DNA of 64,000 bases from Bacillus_CJ salitolerans. GTDB taxonomy: Bacteria; Bacillota; Bacilli; Bacillales; SA4. Positions 1-9,217 of this stretch are shown here, one piece after another; positions within the stretch are counted from its first letter, which is position 1; each line of letters starts with the position of its first letter. The position numbers and the translations under genes were made by a program. The notes below the pieces were generated by a model that was not told the origin of the DNA, ran no database searches, and saw only the letters and a list, made by a program, of their open reading frames with translations. The stretch is taken from contig NZ_JBHUEM010000003.1 of the NCBI RefSeq assembly GCF_042680805.1, positions 643,651 to 707,650 on the forward strand, read 5' to 3'.

Positions 1-522
1 GTTCAATCCTCTAAATGTTTAGTAGGTATAAAAGTTAAAAAGCCAGGAAAATCAGGAAGTGAACTCCTTCGAAACGAATTATCAACGAATGTTCTTTTAG
101 ATATGCTATTTGGGAAAAGCTCATCAAACTATGAACAATTATACAATGATGGTTTGATTGATGATACATTTGCCTATGATTATACAGAAGAATTTGAGTT
201 TGGTTTTGGATTAGTAGGAGGTGATACGAGAGAACCAGACAAACTGGGAGATACATTAAAAAGTATGCTTAAGAATTACCAATCAACGTTAGATACAGAA
301 TATTTAGAACGTGTAAAAAAGAAGAAAATTGGAGCATTCTTACGTGCTTTAAACTCTCCGGAATTTATTGCAAATCAATTCACACGTTATTCCTTTAACA
401 ACATGAACATGTTTGAGGTTGTTGAAGTTCTCGAATCTCTTACCCTAACTGAAATTGAGAAAAGTGCGAAACAAATTATTGATGAAAACAATATGACAGT
501 TTGCCAAGTCGTGCCAAAGTAA
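1..522 (+). CDS. ymfH: M16-family peptidase-like protein YmfH, C-terminal part (5' truncated by window edge)
   Basis: The frame is open from base 1, so only the last 173 residues are present. In Bacillus, the insulinase-family protein YmfH lies directly upstream of ymfI, and the pair YmfF/YmfH is associated with the EF-P 5-aminopentanol modification pathway. The visible part is the C-terminal M16-like half, which lacks the zinc-binding HxxEH region (expected upstream, outside the window). The call rests on the C-terminal sequence (FNNMNMFEVVEVLESLTL, ending in QVVPK) and on strict synteny with ymfI-J-K, rodZ and pgsA. Whether it is catalytically active cannot be judged here. Confidence 0.85.
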   Translation, partial: VQSSKCLVGIKVKKPGKSGSELLRNELSTNVLLDMLFGKSSSNYEQLYNDGLIDDTFAYDYTEEFEFGFGLVGGDTREPDKLGDTLKSMLKNYQSTLDTEYLERVKKKKIGAFLRALNSPEFIANQFTRYSFNNMNMFEVVEVLESLTLTEIEKSAKQIIDENNMTVCQVVPK

Positions 523-540
523 ACTTGACAGTTCAATGGG

Positions 541-578
541 AAGAGTAGGACAATTTACAACAAGTCCTTCTCTTTTTT
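541..578 (+). terminator. Intrinsic terminator after ymfH
   Basis: AGAG/AGGAC pairs with GTCC/TTCTC across a loop of about 12 nt, followed by six T. One mismatch lies in the stem. Confidence 0.6.
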
Positions 579-675
579 ATATTGTGGCAATGCGACTTTT
601 TAGAAGTGAAGGTATATGACTGCTGTGAAATAATCAATCGTTCTTTTTTAACAACTAATAAAGGAAGAATCAATC

Positions 676-1395
676 ATGAAAAAATATGTTTTAATAACAG
701 GGGCCAGTGGGGGCATTGGTAACGAAATTACGAGACAGCTTCTCAGAAATGGATACGGAGTTTATGCGCACTATAATCAAAATATTGAAGGCATACAACA
801 AATAATAAAGGAATTTCCGAATGAGGAAGCTTTTATTGTACATAGTGACCTTTCAAAGGGAACTGGTGTAGAGAAATTACTTTCTCAACTACATCATTCA
901 ATTGATCATCTCGTTTTATGTAGTGGGAATACGTTTTATGGATTAATAACCGATATGACACACGAGGAGATCGAAGAAAGTATACAACTTCATATCACCA
1001 GTCCCTTTACGCTAACAAAACATCTATTACCTTCAATGATATATAAGAAAGAAGGTAATATTGTCGTTATTAGCTCAATATGGGGGAATGTAGGAGCTTC
1101 TTGTGAGGTTCTGTATTCCATGCTAAAAGGTGGACAAAATTCATTTGTAAAAGCGTTAGCTAAAGAGGTTGCACCTTCGAACATTAGAGTAAATGCTGTA
1201 GCACCTGGCGCTATTGATACTAGTATGCTTAGTCATTTTTCAGAAGAAGAGTTAGTAAAGCTTAAGGAAGAAATTCCGATGGGGAGACTTGGTAAACCAA
1301 TTGAAATAGCTGAAATGGTATTATTCTTATTATCAGAAAAAGTTCCTTATTTAAGTGGACAAATCCTTACCGTAGATGGTGCATGGTATACATAA
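676..1395 (+). CDS. ymfI: EF-P 5-aminopentanone reductase, SDR family
   Basis: This is a 239-residue classical short-chain dehydrogenase. The NAD(P)-binding TGASGGIG lies at residues 8-15, the catalytic serine in VISS near 133 and the YxxxK pair at Y147/K151. In B. subtilis YmfI performs the last step of EF-P maturation, reducing the 5-aminopentanone on the modified lysine to 5-aminopentanol. The assignment as YmfI rather than a generic FabG-like reductase rests on position between ymfH and ymfJ. The start ATG follows the GGAAGAATC ribosome site. It probably has its own promoter, because a terminator separates it from ymfH. Confidence 0.9.
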   Translation: MKKYVLITGASGGIGNEITRQLLRNGYGVYAHYNQNIEGIQQIIKEFPNEEAFIVHSDLSKGTGVEKLLSQLHHSIDHLVLCSGNTFYGLITDMTHEEIEESIQLHITSPFTLTKHLLPSMIYKKEGNIVVISSIWGNVGASCEVLYSMLKGGQNSFVKALAKEVAPSNIRVNAVAPGAIDTSMLSHFSEEELVKLKEEIPMGRLGKPIEIAEMVLFLLSEKVPYLSGQILTVDGAWYT

Positions 1396-1474
1396 CACCT
1401 CAATTTTGTGTACATACTTTCTTTGAAAACAGGCAAAATAACCATGTACCACACCTTAAAGGAGGAATTTCTTC

Positions 1475-1735
1475 ATGTCGGTTTTAGATAACTGGGAACA
1501 ATGGAAAGATTTTTTAGCTAATCGCTTGCACCATGCTGAAAATCAAGGTATGGATCAAAGCACGATCAATGACTTAGCTTATCAAATTGGTGGCTATTTA
1601 GCTAAACAAGTAGAGCCCCAAAATGAACAAGAAAAAGTATTAGCTGACCTTTGGAGTGTTGCTTCACCAGAAGAACAGCATGCTATCGCTAACATGATGG
1701 TTAAACTAGTTGAGAATAATGGGACTAGTAGTTAA
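1475..1735 (+). CDS. ymfJ: DUF3243 protein YmfJ
   Basis: An 86-residue acidic soluble protein with the sequence and length of the YmfJ/DUF3243 family, whose function is unknown. No signal peptide or membrane segment is visible. A strong ribosome site (AAAGGAGG) lies 8 nt before the ATG, so translation is probably efficient. It lies between ymfI and ymfK as in B. subtilis. Confidence 0.88.
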   Translation: MSVLDNWEQWKDFLANRLHHAENQGMDQSTINDLAYQIGGYLAKQVEPQNEQEKVLADLWSVASPEEQHAIANMMVKLVENNGTSS

Positions 1736-1737
1736 GG

Positions 1738-1767
1738 GAGGGAGGTAAGCACCCTCTCTTTTTTTAT
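1738..1767 (+). terminator. Intrinsic terminator after ymfJ
   Basis: GAGGG pairs with CCCTC and is followed by a T-rich run. Confidence 0.6.
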
Positions 1768-1896
1768 TTTCCAATTAGGACTTTAAAGTTTAACCGGAAA
1801 TTGTTTCCTCTTTACCTTTCCTAATATATTAAAATGCTTTATTATAGAGATATACTAGAATTTTATTCTACCTATAGGCTGGAAGGAGCTGGATAT

Positions 1897-2691
1897 GTGG
1901 CAAAAAAAGAATGGTATCTTGAATATGAAATTCATAAAAACCGTCCAGGACTTTTAGGGGATATCTCTTCACTATTAGGAATGTTATCAATCAATATTGT
2001 TACCATAAATGGTGTTGAGGATATGAGAAGAGGAATGCTTCTTCTGTCCGATCATCAAGAACAAATCCTCAGGCTTGAATCAATCTTACGAACTATGGAT
2101 AATATAACCGTTACAAAGCTTCGTGAACCTAAACTTCGTGATCGATTAGCTGTAAGACATGGAAGGTATATCCAACGCGATGCAGATGATAAAAAAACGT
2201 TCCGTTTTGTAAGAGATGAACTTGGACTTCTTGTTGATTTTATGGCTGAGCTTTTCAAAAAAGAAGGGCATAAGCTTGTTGGAATCAGAGGAATGCCTAG
2301 AGTAGGAAAAACAGAGTCTGTTGTTGCTTCAAGTGTTTGTGCAAACAAGAAATGGCTGTTCGTTTCCTCCACTTTATTAAAGCAAACAATTCGAAGCCAG
2401 CTAATAGAAGATGAATATAACGAAGAAAATTTGTTTATTATAGATGGAATCGTCTCTACAAGACGTGCAAATGAAAGACACTGGCAATTGGTTAGAGAAA
2501 TTATGAGACTACCAGCAACAAAAGTTGTTGAGCATCCAGATATATTTGTTAGAGAAACGGAATACACACTTGATGACTTTGACTATATTATTGAACTCAG
2601 AAATGAACCTGATGAGGAAATTACATATGAAGTAGTGGAAGGGCATCAAATGATGTCAAATGATTCTTCTTTTTCAACATTCGATTTTTAA
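1897..2691 (+). CDS. ymfK: DUF3388 protein YmfK (ACT-like domain plus P-loop)
   Basis: Member of the YmfK/DUF3388 family, biochemical role unknown. Residues about 8-75 look like an ACT-type regulatory fold (RPGLLGDISSLLG, then SINIVTING). A Walker-A-like GMPRVGKT follows at residues 132-139, so nucleotide binding is likely by inference. The frame is open further upstream to an ATG at 1834. I chose GTG 1897 (264 residues) because a full ribosome site GGAAGGAG lies 8 nt before it and nothing similar precedes the upstream ATG. It is followed closely by rodZ. Confidence 0.82.
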   Translation: MAKKEWYLEYEIHKNRPGLLGDISSLLGMLSINIVTINGVEDMRRGMLLLSDHQEQILRLESILRTMDNITVTKLREPKLRDRLAVRHGRYIQRDADDKKTFRFVRDELGLLVDFMAELFKKEGHKLVGIRGMPRVGKTESVVASSVCANKKWLFVSSTLLKQTIRSQLIEDEYNEENLFIIDGIVSTRRANERHWQLVREIMRLPATKVVEHPDIFVRETEYTLDDFDYIIELRNEPDEEITYEVVEGHQMMSNDSSFSTFDF

Positions 2692-2710
2692 ATATTGGTA
2701 GGTGTTAGGA

Positions 2711-3619
2711 TTGGCTGAATTAGGGCAACGCTTAAAACAAGCGAGAGAAGATAAGAATTTAACACTTGAAGAACTACAAGCTATAACGAAAATCCAGAAG
2801 AGATATTTACAAAATATTGAAGAAAATAATTATTCTTCTCTTCCTGGTGTTTTTTATGCACGTGCCTTTGTAAAACAATATGCAGAAGCAGTAGGGCTAA
2901 ATCCCGAGATAATTTTTGAGGAGTTTAAAGATGAAATTCCGAGCACTCAAAGTGACGCGATTCCTGAACAGCTTTCACGCGTGAAGCGAACAAGAGCAGA
3001 AGTGAATTCAAGTGATAATAGAGTTTTCCAAATACTGCCTAAGGTGTTAGTGTCAGTTGTGATTATTGGGGTAGCAATTGCCGTCTGGACATTATTACAG
3101 AACCAAAATAGCCCTGAAGAGTTACGAAATAACAATGAATCAGAAAATGGTGCTGAATTCGAAGAAGGTACTGAAAATCCATTAAAAACATCGCAACCTT
3201 CTGACAACAAGACAAATGAAGAAGATGAGACCAGTGCATCAGAAGAAGAGCAGGCTGAAGAGCAGGTTTCTGAACCAACACAACACGTACAGCTTGTTGA
3301 GTCATCTGGAAGAAACTCAATTTATACGTTAACTGGTTCAACAGAGTTTCTAGTAGAGGTTGAGACAACCGGAGAGACATGGCTTGACTTAAAGAACGGA
3401 AAGAATCGAAAGTTTTTTAGTGGGATGTTAACTCATAAGGCTGAAGATGAGATTCCTGACCGAACATCCTATGATTATTCAAATGAAACAGAGGCAAGAA
3501 TCAAGGTTGGTAAAGCAATGGATTCTGTTATAAAAATTAATGGTGAGGTTCTAGCCATTCCAGAGGAACCGAAAGATGTTCAAGAAATTACGATCCGTTT
3601 TGAAAAACCACTGGAGTAA
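2711..3619 (+). CDS. rodZ: Cell-shape protein RodZ (HTH, one transmembrane segment, DUF4115)
   Basis: Orthologue of B. subtilis YmfM/RodZ, a membrane partner of MreB that helps set rod shape. An N-terminal Xre-type helix-turn-helix (LGQRLKQAREDKNLTLEELQ) opens the protein. One membrane helix lies near residues 115-135 (LVSVVIIGVAIAVWTLL), then a long acidic low-complexity linker rich in E, S and N, then a C-terminal DUF4115 beta domain on the outside. Two starts are possible: TTG 2711 (AGGTG 6 nt upstream, preferred) or GTG 2702. It sits 19 nt behind ymfK. Confidence 0.87.
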   Translation: MAELGQRLKQAREDKNLTLEELQAITKIQKRYLQNIEENNYSSLPGVFYARAFVKQYAEAVGLNPEIIFEEFKDEIPSTQSDAIPEQLSRVKRTRAEVNSSDNRVFQILPKVLVSVVIIGVAIAVWTLLQNQNSPEELRNNNESENGAEFEEGTENPLKTSQPSDNKTNEEDETSASEEEQAEEQVSEPTQHVQLVESSGRNSIYTLTGSTEFLVEVETTGETWLDLKNGKNRKFFSGMLTHKAEDEIPDRTSYDYSNETEARIKVGKAMDSVIKINGEVLAIPEEPKDVQEITIRFEKPLE

Positions 3620-3636
3620 AACAGATGCTAAAGATG

Positions 3637-3666
3637 ATGCCCACTATATTTTGTGGGCATATTTTC
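3637..3666 (+). terminator. Intrinsic terminator after rodZ
   Basis: ATGCCCAC pairs with GTGGGCAT, followed by ATTTTC. Confidence 0.7.
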
Positions 3667-3703
3667 ATCCATAAGATAACACAAAAAATAAGGGAGTCTT
3701 CAA

Positions 3704-4282
3704 ATGAATCTACCAAATAAAATTACAGTTTCAAGAGTATTGCTAATTCCACTATTTATGATTGTAATGCTTGTTCCTTTTAATTGGGGAGAACTTGTGA
3801 TGAAGGAATATACAATTCCGATTACTCACATAGTGGGAGCGACTATTTTTATTGTTGCCTCTTGTACGGATTGGATTGACGGCTATTATGCTAGAAAATT
3901 AAATTTGGTTACAAACTTTGGAAAATTTTTAGATCCACTCGCTGACAAACTTTTAGTTTCAGCTGCTTTAATCGTTCTTGTAGAACTTCAATTCGCTCCT
4001 GCTTGGATGGTTATTGTAATTATTAGTCGCGAATTCGCCGTGACAGGCTTAAGATTAATATTAGCGGGAGAAGGAGAAGTTGTTGCAGCCAATATGCTTG
4101 GTAAAATAAAGACTTGGACACAAATTATAGCAATTTCATTATTGTTAGTACATAATTTCCCATTTGCTTTCTTGAATTTACCACTGGATCATATCGCTTT
4201 ATGGATTGCTGTTTTCTTCACTGTGATTTCAGGTTGGGACTATTTTTATAAGAACAAAGAAGCGATACTAAAGTCCAAATAG
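3704..4282 (+). CDS. pgsA: CDP-diacylglycerol--glycerol-3-phosphate 3-phosphatidyltransferase
   Basis: Integral membrane enzyme of phosphatidylglycerol synthesis (192 residues, usual family length). It transfers the phosphatidyl group from CDP-diacylglycerol to glycerol-3-phosphate. The CDP-alcohol phosphotransferase signature DGx2ARx8Gx3Dx3D is complete: DGYYAR followed by GKFLDPLADK. Several hydrophobic helices surround it. AAGGGAG precedes the ATG. cinA follows after 18 nt and is probably cotranscribed. Confidence 0.95.
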   Translation: MNLPNKITVSRVLLIPLFMIVMLVPFNWGELVMKEYTIPITHIVGATIFIVASCTDWIDGYYARKLNLVTNFGKFLDPLADKLLVSAALIVLVELQFAPAWMVIVIISREFAVTGLRLILAGEGEVVAANMLGKIKTWTQIIAISLLLVHNFPFAFLNLPLDHIALWIAVFFTVISGWDYFYKNKEAILKSK

Positions 4283-4300
4283 GAGAAGAGGGAATGTATT

Positions 4301-5542
4301 ATGAACGCAGAAATTATTGCGGTTGGAACGGAATTATTATTAGGTCAAATAACAAACACCAATGCCCAATTCTTATCAAAACAACTCGCCGAACTTGGTA
4401 TAAATGTTTATTACCATACTGTTGTTGGAGACAACCAAACTAGATTGAAAAGTGCTATTGAAATTGCAAAGAAAAGAGCCGACCTACTTATTTTCACAGG
4501 TGGTTTAGGTCCTACTAAAGACGACTTAACAAAAGAAACGATTTCCTCTTCATTAAAGCGCTCTTTAGTAATGGATGAAGAAGCCTTGTTATCTATTGAA
4601 GACTATTATAAGAAAATTAATAGAGAAATGTCTGAGAACAACCGTAAGCAAGCATTAGTTATTGAGGGATCTGAAGTATTACCAAATAAGCATGGGATGG
4701 CTCCAGGAATGCTCGTATCAATTCACGGAAAATCTTATATGCTTCTACCTGGACCACCAAAAGAAATGCAGCCAATGTTTATAGAATTTGGCTGTCCAGC
4801 AATCATGAAACAGCTAAAAATACAAGAAAGAATTGAATCAAGAGTTTTACGATTTTTTGGTATAGGTGAGTCACAACTAGAAACTGATATTTCTGATTTG
4901 ATAGATTCACAAACGAATCCAACTATTGCTCCATTAGCATCCGATTATGAAGTAACATTACGTTTAACGGCAAAGCATGGAACATCTGAGGGAGCTAAAA
5001 AACTGTTAGATATGGTGGAAAAGGACATCTTGAGCCGTGTTGGACGTTTCTTTTATGGTTATAACGATACTACATTATGCGATGAAGTTATCAAAATGTT
5101 GACTGATAAATCCTTAACCATCTCAAGTGCTGAAAGCTTAACAGGTGGATTGTTTTCAGAGAGCTTAACAAGGGTGTCTGGTGCTTCTTCAATTGTTAAA
5201 GGTGGTATTGTTTGTTACACCAACGAGATTAAACAATCTGTTCTCCAAGTTTCTGAAATGACATTAAGCGAAAATGGTTCTGTAAGTGAACGTTGTGCAA
5301 GAGAATTGGCGATTAATGTAAAGTCATGCCTTTCTAGTAATATTGGAATTAGCTTCACTGGTGTTGCTGGCCCAGAGGAATTAGAAGGGAAGCCAGTAGG
5401 AACAGTCTATATCGGAATCGCTCTTCCAAATGATAAGGTTAAAATATACAATGTGTTATTAGCTGGGAGCAGGCAAGGTATTAGAGAAAGAGCTGTCAAA
5501 TATGGCTTACACTATTTATTGGAAGAAATAAAAAACCTCTAA
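4301..5542 (+). CDS. cinA: CinA-family nicotinamide-nucleotide amidohydrolase / competence-damage protein
   Basis: 413 residues with the standard two-domain layout. The N-terminal half is a MoaB/MogA-like domain (VGTELLLGQITNTNA, FTGGLGPTKDD). The C-terminal CinA amidase domain carries SAESLTGG near residue 278. The family hydrolyses NMN and/or ADP-ribose derivatives in pyridine nucleotide recycling. In Bacillus cinA precedes recA, as here. No terminator is evident between cinA and recA, but recA has its own SOS promoter. Confidence 0.93.
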   Translation: MNAEIIAVGTELLLGQITNTNAQFLSKQLAELGINVYYHTVVGDNQTRLKSAIEIAKKRADLLIFTGGLGPTKDDLTKETISSSLKRSLVMDEEALLSIEDYYKKINREMSENNRKQALVIEGSEVLPNKHGMAPGMLVSIHGKSYMLLPGPPKEMQPMFIEFGCPAIMKQLKIQERIESRVLRFFGIGESQLETDISDLIDSQTNPTIAPLASDYEVTLRLTAKHGTSEGAKKLLDMVEKDILSRVGRFFYGYNDTTLCDEVIKMLTDKSLTISSAESLTGGLFSESLTRVSGASSIVKGGIVCYTNEIKQSVLQVSEMTLSENGSVSERCARELAINVKSCLSSNIGISFTGVAGPEELEGKPVGTVYIGIALPNDKVKIYNVLLAGSRQGIRERAVKYGLHYLLEEIKNL

Positions 5543-5632
5543 AATTGAATTTCACCTGTTTTTATATCACGATAATATATGAATGATTTAATAAAAATTA
5601 CATTTTCTAAATTTATTTCCAAATAAAATTAC

Positions 5633-5646
5633 CGAATGGATGTTCG
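5633..5646 (+). promoter_or_regulatory. LexA (SOS) box upstream of recA
   Basis: CGAATGGATGTTCG matches the B. subtilis palindrome CGAAC-N4-GTTCG with one mismatch. It lies 10 bp before the recA -35. Confidence 0.85.
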
Positions 5647-5655
5647 TTTTTTTGC

Positions 5656-5684
5656 TTGGCAAATAGAGTGAAAACAGGTATAGT
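5656..5684 (+). promoter_or_regulatory. recA sigma-A promoter
   Basis: TTGGCA (5656-5661), 17-bp spacer, TATAGT (5679-5684), just downstream of the SOS box. Confidence 0.7.
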
Positions 5685-5718
5685 AGAAGTAGTTTCATAG
5701 AATAAAGGAGGAAATTTA

Positions 5719-6759
5719 GTGAGCGATCGTCAAGCTGCCTTAGAAATGGCATTAAAACAAATAGAAAAGCAATTTGGAAAAGGTTCCATAATGAAATTAG
5801 GAGAACAAACAGATAGAAAGATATCTACTTCTCCAAGTGGTTCGTTAGCATTAGATGTTGCACTTGGTGTTGGTGGCTATCCAAGAGGAAGAATTGTTGA
5901 AATATACGGTCCAGAATCCTCAGGTAAAACAACTGTTGCCCTTCATGCTATTGCGGAAGTCCAACAAAATGGTGGACAAGCAGCATTTATTGATGCAGAA
6001 CATGCTCTAGATCCGGTTTATGCACAAAAGTTAGGTGTAAATATTGATGAATTACTACTATCACAGCCAGACACTGGAGAACAAGCACTAGAGATTGCTG
6101 AGGCACTAGTACGAAGTGGTGCTATTGACATTCTTGTTATTGACTCAGTTGCTGCACTTGTTCCTAAAGCAGAGATTGAAGGAGAAATGGGAGATTCACA
6201 CGTTGGATTACAAGCGCGACTAATGTCACAGGCTCTACGTAAATTATCAGGTGCAATAAATAAATCGAAGACAATCGCAATCTTCATCAACCAAATTCGT
6301 GAGAAGGTTGGCGTCATGTTCGGGAACCCTGAGACAACTCCTGGAGGTCGAGCATTGAAGTTCTATTCGTCTGTTCGTTTAGAAGTTCGTCGTGCTGAAA
6401 CATTAAAGCAAGGTAATGACATGGTCGGGAACAAAACAAAAATTAAAGTAGTAAAAAATAAAGTCGCTCCTCCGTTCCGTACTGCAGAAGTTGATATTAT
6501 GTATGGAGAAGGAATTTCAAAAGAGGGCGAAATTTTAGATATGGGTTCCGAGCTTGATATTGTTCTTAAGAGTGGAGCATGGTACTCGTACAATGAGGAA
6601 CGCTTAGGTCAAGGTCGTGAAAATGCAAAGCAGTTCTTGAAAGAAAATCCAGAGGTTCGTCTAGAAATTCAAAAATCGATTCGTGAGCATTATGCATTAG
6701 ACGAAGCGAAAGTTGTAGATGAAAAGGATGAAGAAATCTTTGATTTGTTAGATGAATAA
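5719..6759 (+). CDS. recA: Recombinase RecA
   Basis: 346 residues, full length. It forms filaments on single-stranded DNA, catalyses strand exchange and stimulates LexA self-cleavage. Walker A GPESSGKT is at residues 64-71. The VIDSVAAL Walker B region and the QALRKLSG loop are intact. The start is GTG behind AAAGGAGG. The C-terminus is acidic (DEKDEEIFDLLDE), as is normal. An SOS box upstream and lexA at 32 kb show the expected regulation. Confidence 0.98.
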   Translation: MSDRQAALEMALKQIEKQFGKGSIMKLGEQTDRKISTSPSGSLALDVALGVGGYPRGRIVEIYGPESSGKTTVALHAIAEVQQNGGQAAFIDAEHALDPVYAQKLGVNIDELLLSQPDTGEQALEIAEALVRSGAIDILVIDSVAALVPKAEIEGEMGDSHVGLQARLMSQALRKLSGAINKSKTIAIFINQIREKVGVMFGNPETTPGGRALKFYSSVRLEVRRAETLKQGNDMVGNKTKIKVVKNKVAPPFRTAEVDIMYGEGISKEGEILDMGSELDIVLKSGAWYSYNEERLGQGRENAKQFLKENPEVRLEIQKSIREHYALDEAKVVDEKDEEIFDLLDE

Positions 6760-6763
6760 CGAG

Positions 6764-6803
6764 TAATGAAAGGGGGCATAATCTTGCTCCCTTTCATTAT
6801 ATT
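6764..6803 (+). terminator. Intrinsic terminator after recA
   Basis: AATGAAAGGG pairs with CCCTTTCATT. The downstream T tract is weak. Confidence 0.65.
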
Positions 6804-7294
6804 CAAAAAATATGATATATCCAATTCCTGACTGACGACAACCCTTGACAATAAATTTTTCCAAATATACAATTATAGTGTATATTTTTATCTTATCCTT
6901 ATTGTAAGATGTGAAAATACGAAACTTGAAACCCTATGTTCAAAAAATCTTCAAATGAAAATGTAAATTCCAATTCTGCAGAGGTAATGTAGCAGTTTAC
7001 AAGAAGCTTTTTCATTTGGCCGCTGTTTGGACAACCTCGAATGGAGTCTTTGTCCTGTATATTGTTTATATAAGTTATCAATGTACATGGAGACAGTAGT
7101 TCATCAATTTATTTAAAAATATTCTTAGAGTTTGTTCAAAAAGATACGATCTGACAAATTCCTGCTAAAGAGCTTTATTTTGTGTACTATTAGAGTGTTT
7201 CTAACATACATGACAACCTTAATAATAAGCCAGCTAGCTGTGTAGGCTGTTATACCGGACTTTTTGAACATCTCTTAGGCAAATGGGAGGTGAA
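6804..7294. other. Non-coding stretch before rny with alternating inverted GTTCAAAAA modules
   Basis: No credible gene. Four related modules of the type GTTCAAAAA alternate in orientation: near 6940, on the reverse strand near 7022-7038, near 7134-7144 (TGTTCAAAAAG) and as its inverse near 7260-7270. The outer pair 7134/7270 forms an 11-bp perfect inverted repeat about 137 bp long end to end. This looks like decayed MITE-like elements. The last arm ends about 25 bp before the rny start. Confidence 0.4.
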
Positions 7295-7297
7295 ATG

Positions 7298-8860
7298 ATG
7301 GATGTTATCGTACTTATCATCTCCACTTTGCTTGCCACAATCGTCGGTGCAGTTGTTGGATATTTTGTTCGTAAATCTATTGCAGAAGCGAAAATTGCTG
7401 GTGCGAAAAATGCAGCAGAACAAATCGTTGATGATGCAAAACGTGAGGCGGACGCATTAAAGAAAGAAGCGCTTCTTGAAGCAAAAGACGAAATTCATAA
7501 ACTTCGTACAGAAGCAGAACAAGAAATTCGTGATCGAAGAAATGAACTTCAAAAGCAAGAAAATCGTTTATTACAGAAGGAAGAGAACCTTGATCGTAAA
7601 GATGAGAATCTAGACAATCGTGAGGCGATGTTGGAAAAGAAAGAGGGATCTCTAGCCCAAAAACAACAGCATATTGAAGAAATGGAAAGCAAAGTGGAAG
7701 AGATGATTAAGAAACAACAAGCTGAGCTTGAACGCATCTCTAGCTTGACACGAGAAGAAGCGAAAAATATTATTCTTGAAAAAGTTGAAAATGAGCTTTC
7801 CCATGAAATTGCCATGCATGTAAAAGAAAGTGAGCATCGTGCAAAAGAGGAAGGTGACAAAAAAGCAAAAGAAATTCTTTCTTTAGCTATTCAACGTTGT
7901 GCAGCTGACCATGTTGCTGAAACAACAGTTTCTGTTGTTAACTTACCAAATGATGAAATGAAGGGCAGAATCATTGGGCGAGAAGGTAGAAACATTCGTA
8001 CCCTTGAAACACTTACTGGTATCGATCTTATTATCGATGATACACCAGAGGCCGTCATTTTATCAGGGTTTGACCCAATTCGTCGTGAAACTGCTCGTCT
8101 TGCATTAGATAAGCTAGTACAAGATGGTCGTATTCATCCAGCACGTATAGAAGAAATGGTCGAGAAATCTAGACGTGAAGTGGATGAATTTATTCGAGAA
8201 GTGGGAGAACAAACAACTTTCGAAGTGGGTGTTCACGGACTTCATCCAGACTTAATAAAGATACTAGGACGATTAAAGTTCCGTACAAGTTATGGACAAA
8301 ATGTACTGAAGCATTCTATGGAGGTTGCTTACCTATCTGGGTTGATGGCAGCTGAATTAGGTGAAGATGAAGTACTAGCTCGTCGTGCTGGTTTACTCCA
8401 TGATATCGGTAAAGCGATCGATCATGAAGTAGAAGGAAGCCACGTAGAAATTGGTGTAGAATTAGCAACGAAATACAAGGAACATCCAGTTGTCATCAAT
8501 AGTATTGCTTCACATCATGGTGATTCAGAGCCAACATCAATTATTGCAGTTCTAGTAGCTGCTGCTGATGCATTAAGCGCTGCTCGTCCTGGTGCAAGAA
8601 GTGAGACATTAGAAAACTACATTCGTCGTCTTGAGAAGCTTGAAGAGATATCGGAATCTTATGAAGGAGTAGAAAAATCCTTTGCCATTCAAGCTGGTCG
8701 TGAGGTTCGGATTATGGTTAAACCTGATACAGTGGATGACCTTCAAGCACATCGTTTAGCAAGAGATATTCGAAAACGTATTGAGGAAGAGTTAGACTAT
8801 CCTGGTCATATTAAAGTAACAGTGATTCGTGAAACGAGAGCTGTTGAATATGCAAAATAA
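7298..8860 (+). CDS. rny: Ribonuclease Y
   Basis: Membrane-anchored endoribonuclease that starts decay of many mRNAs and of riboswitch leaders. Layout: N-terminal membrane helix (LIISTLLATIVGAVVGYF), a long charged coiled coil to about residue 200, a KH domain with IIGREGRNIR, then an HD domain with LLHDIGKAID. The frame is open to ATG 7283, but GGGAGGTG lies at 7285-7292. ATG 7298 therefore fits both the ribosome site and the 520-residue family length. Confidence 0.96.
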   Translation: MDVIVLIISTLLATIVGAVVGYFVRKSIAEAKIAGAKNAAEQIVDDAKREADALKKEALLEAKDEIHKLRTEAEQEIRDRRNELQKQENRLLQKEENLDRKDENLDNREAMLEKKEGSLAQKQQHIEEMESKVEEMIKKQQAELERISSLTREEAKNIILEKVENELSHEIAMHVKESEHRAKEEGDKKAKEILSLAIQRCAADHVAETTVSVVNLPNDEMKGRIIGREGRNIRTLETLTGIDLIIDDTPEAVILSGFDPIRRETARLALDKLVQDGRIHPARIEEMVEKSRREVDEFIREVGEQTTFEVGVHGLHPDLIKILGRLKFRTSYGQNVLKHSMEVAYLSGLMAAELGEDEVLARRAGLLHDIGKAIDHEVEGSHVEIGVELATKYKEHPVVINSIASHHGDSEPTSIIAVLVAAADALSAARPGARSETLENYIRRLEKLEEISESYEGVEKSFAIQAGREVRIMVKPDTVDDLQAHRLARDIRKRIEEELDYPGHIKVTVIRETRAVEYAK

Positions 8861-8890
8861 AACGACGTGTAAACGTCGTTTTATTTTTTA
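8859..8890 (+). terminator. Intrinsic terminator after rny
   Basis: Perfect 8-bp stem AACGACGT/ACGTCGTT with a GTAA loop and T-rich tail. Confidence 0.85.
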
Positions 8891-8900
8891 TATGTTTTAA

Positions 8901-9132
8901 AAGTAAAAGTTTCTGGTGTTTAGTTTATACAATGTTACGGCTAAATCCAGCTCCAGCGCCCAGCCAAGATGAAATGGCGACAATCTTTGACATTTCATCC
9001 TGCTCGAGGGAAAAGAAAAATCACTTTTTCCTTCGTCAAATAACCTGTCATGAATAAAAGGGAATCCACCCGTTTTTCATGCCAGAACATTTGCTTTTTG
9101 TGGCTAAGCGGGGCGCCCTTAGCCTTTTGTTC
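8901..9132 (+). repeat. Dispersed intergenic repeat, copy A
   Basis: Copy of an eight-member family. It opens with TTTCTGGTGTTTAG, then CCAGCTCCAGCGCCCAGCC, three hairpins, and closes with AGCCTTTTGTTC. It begins 11 bp behind the rny terminator. Confidence 0.85.
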
Positions 9133-9217
9133 GTGAAATAGTAAATAGATTTTTGACTTCTATCAAAAAAATGTACAAACTAATAGAGAAGAAATCATGA
9201 AATAGTGAGGGTTTAAA

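Noticed and set aside
2055..2567. 170-codon antisense frame in ymfK
   Set aside because: Antisense shadow of the well-supported ymfK coding frame.
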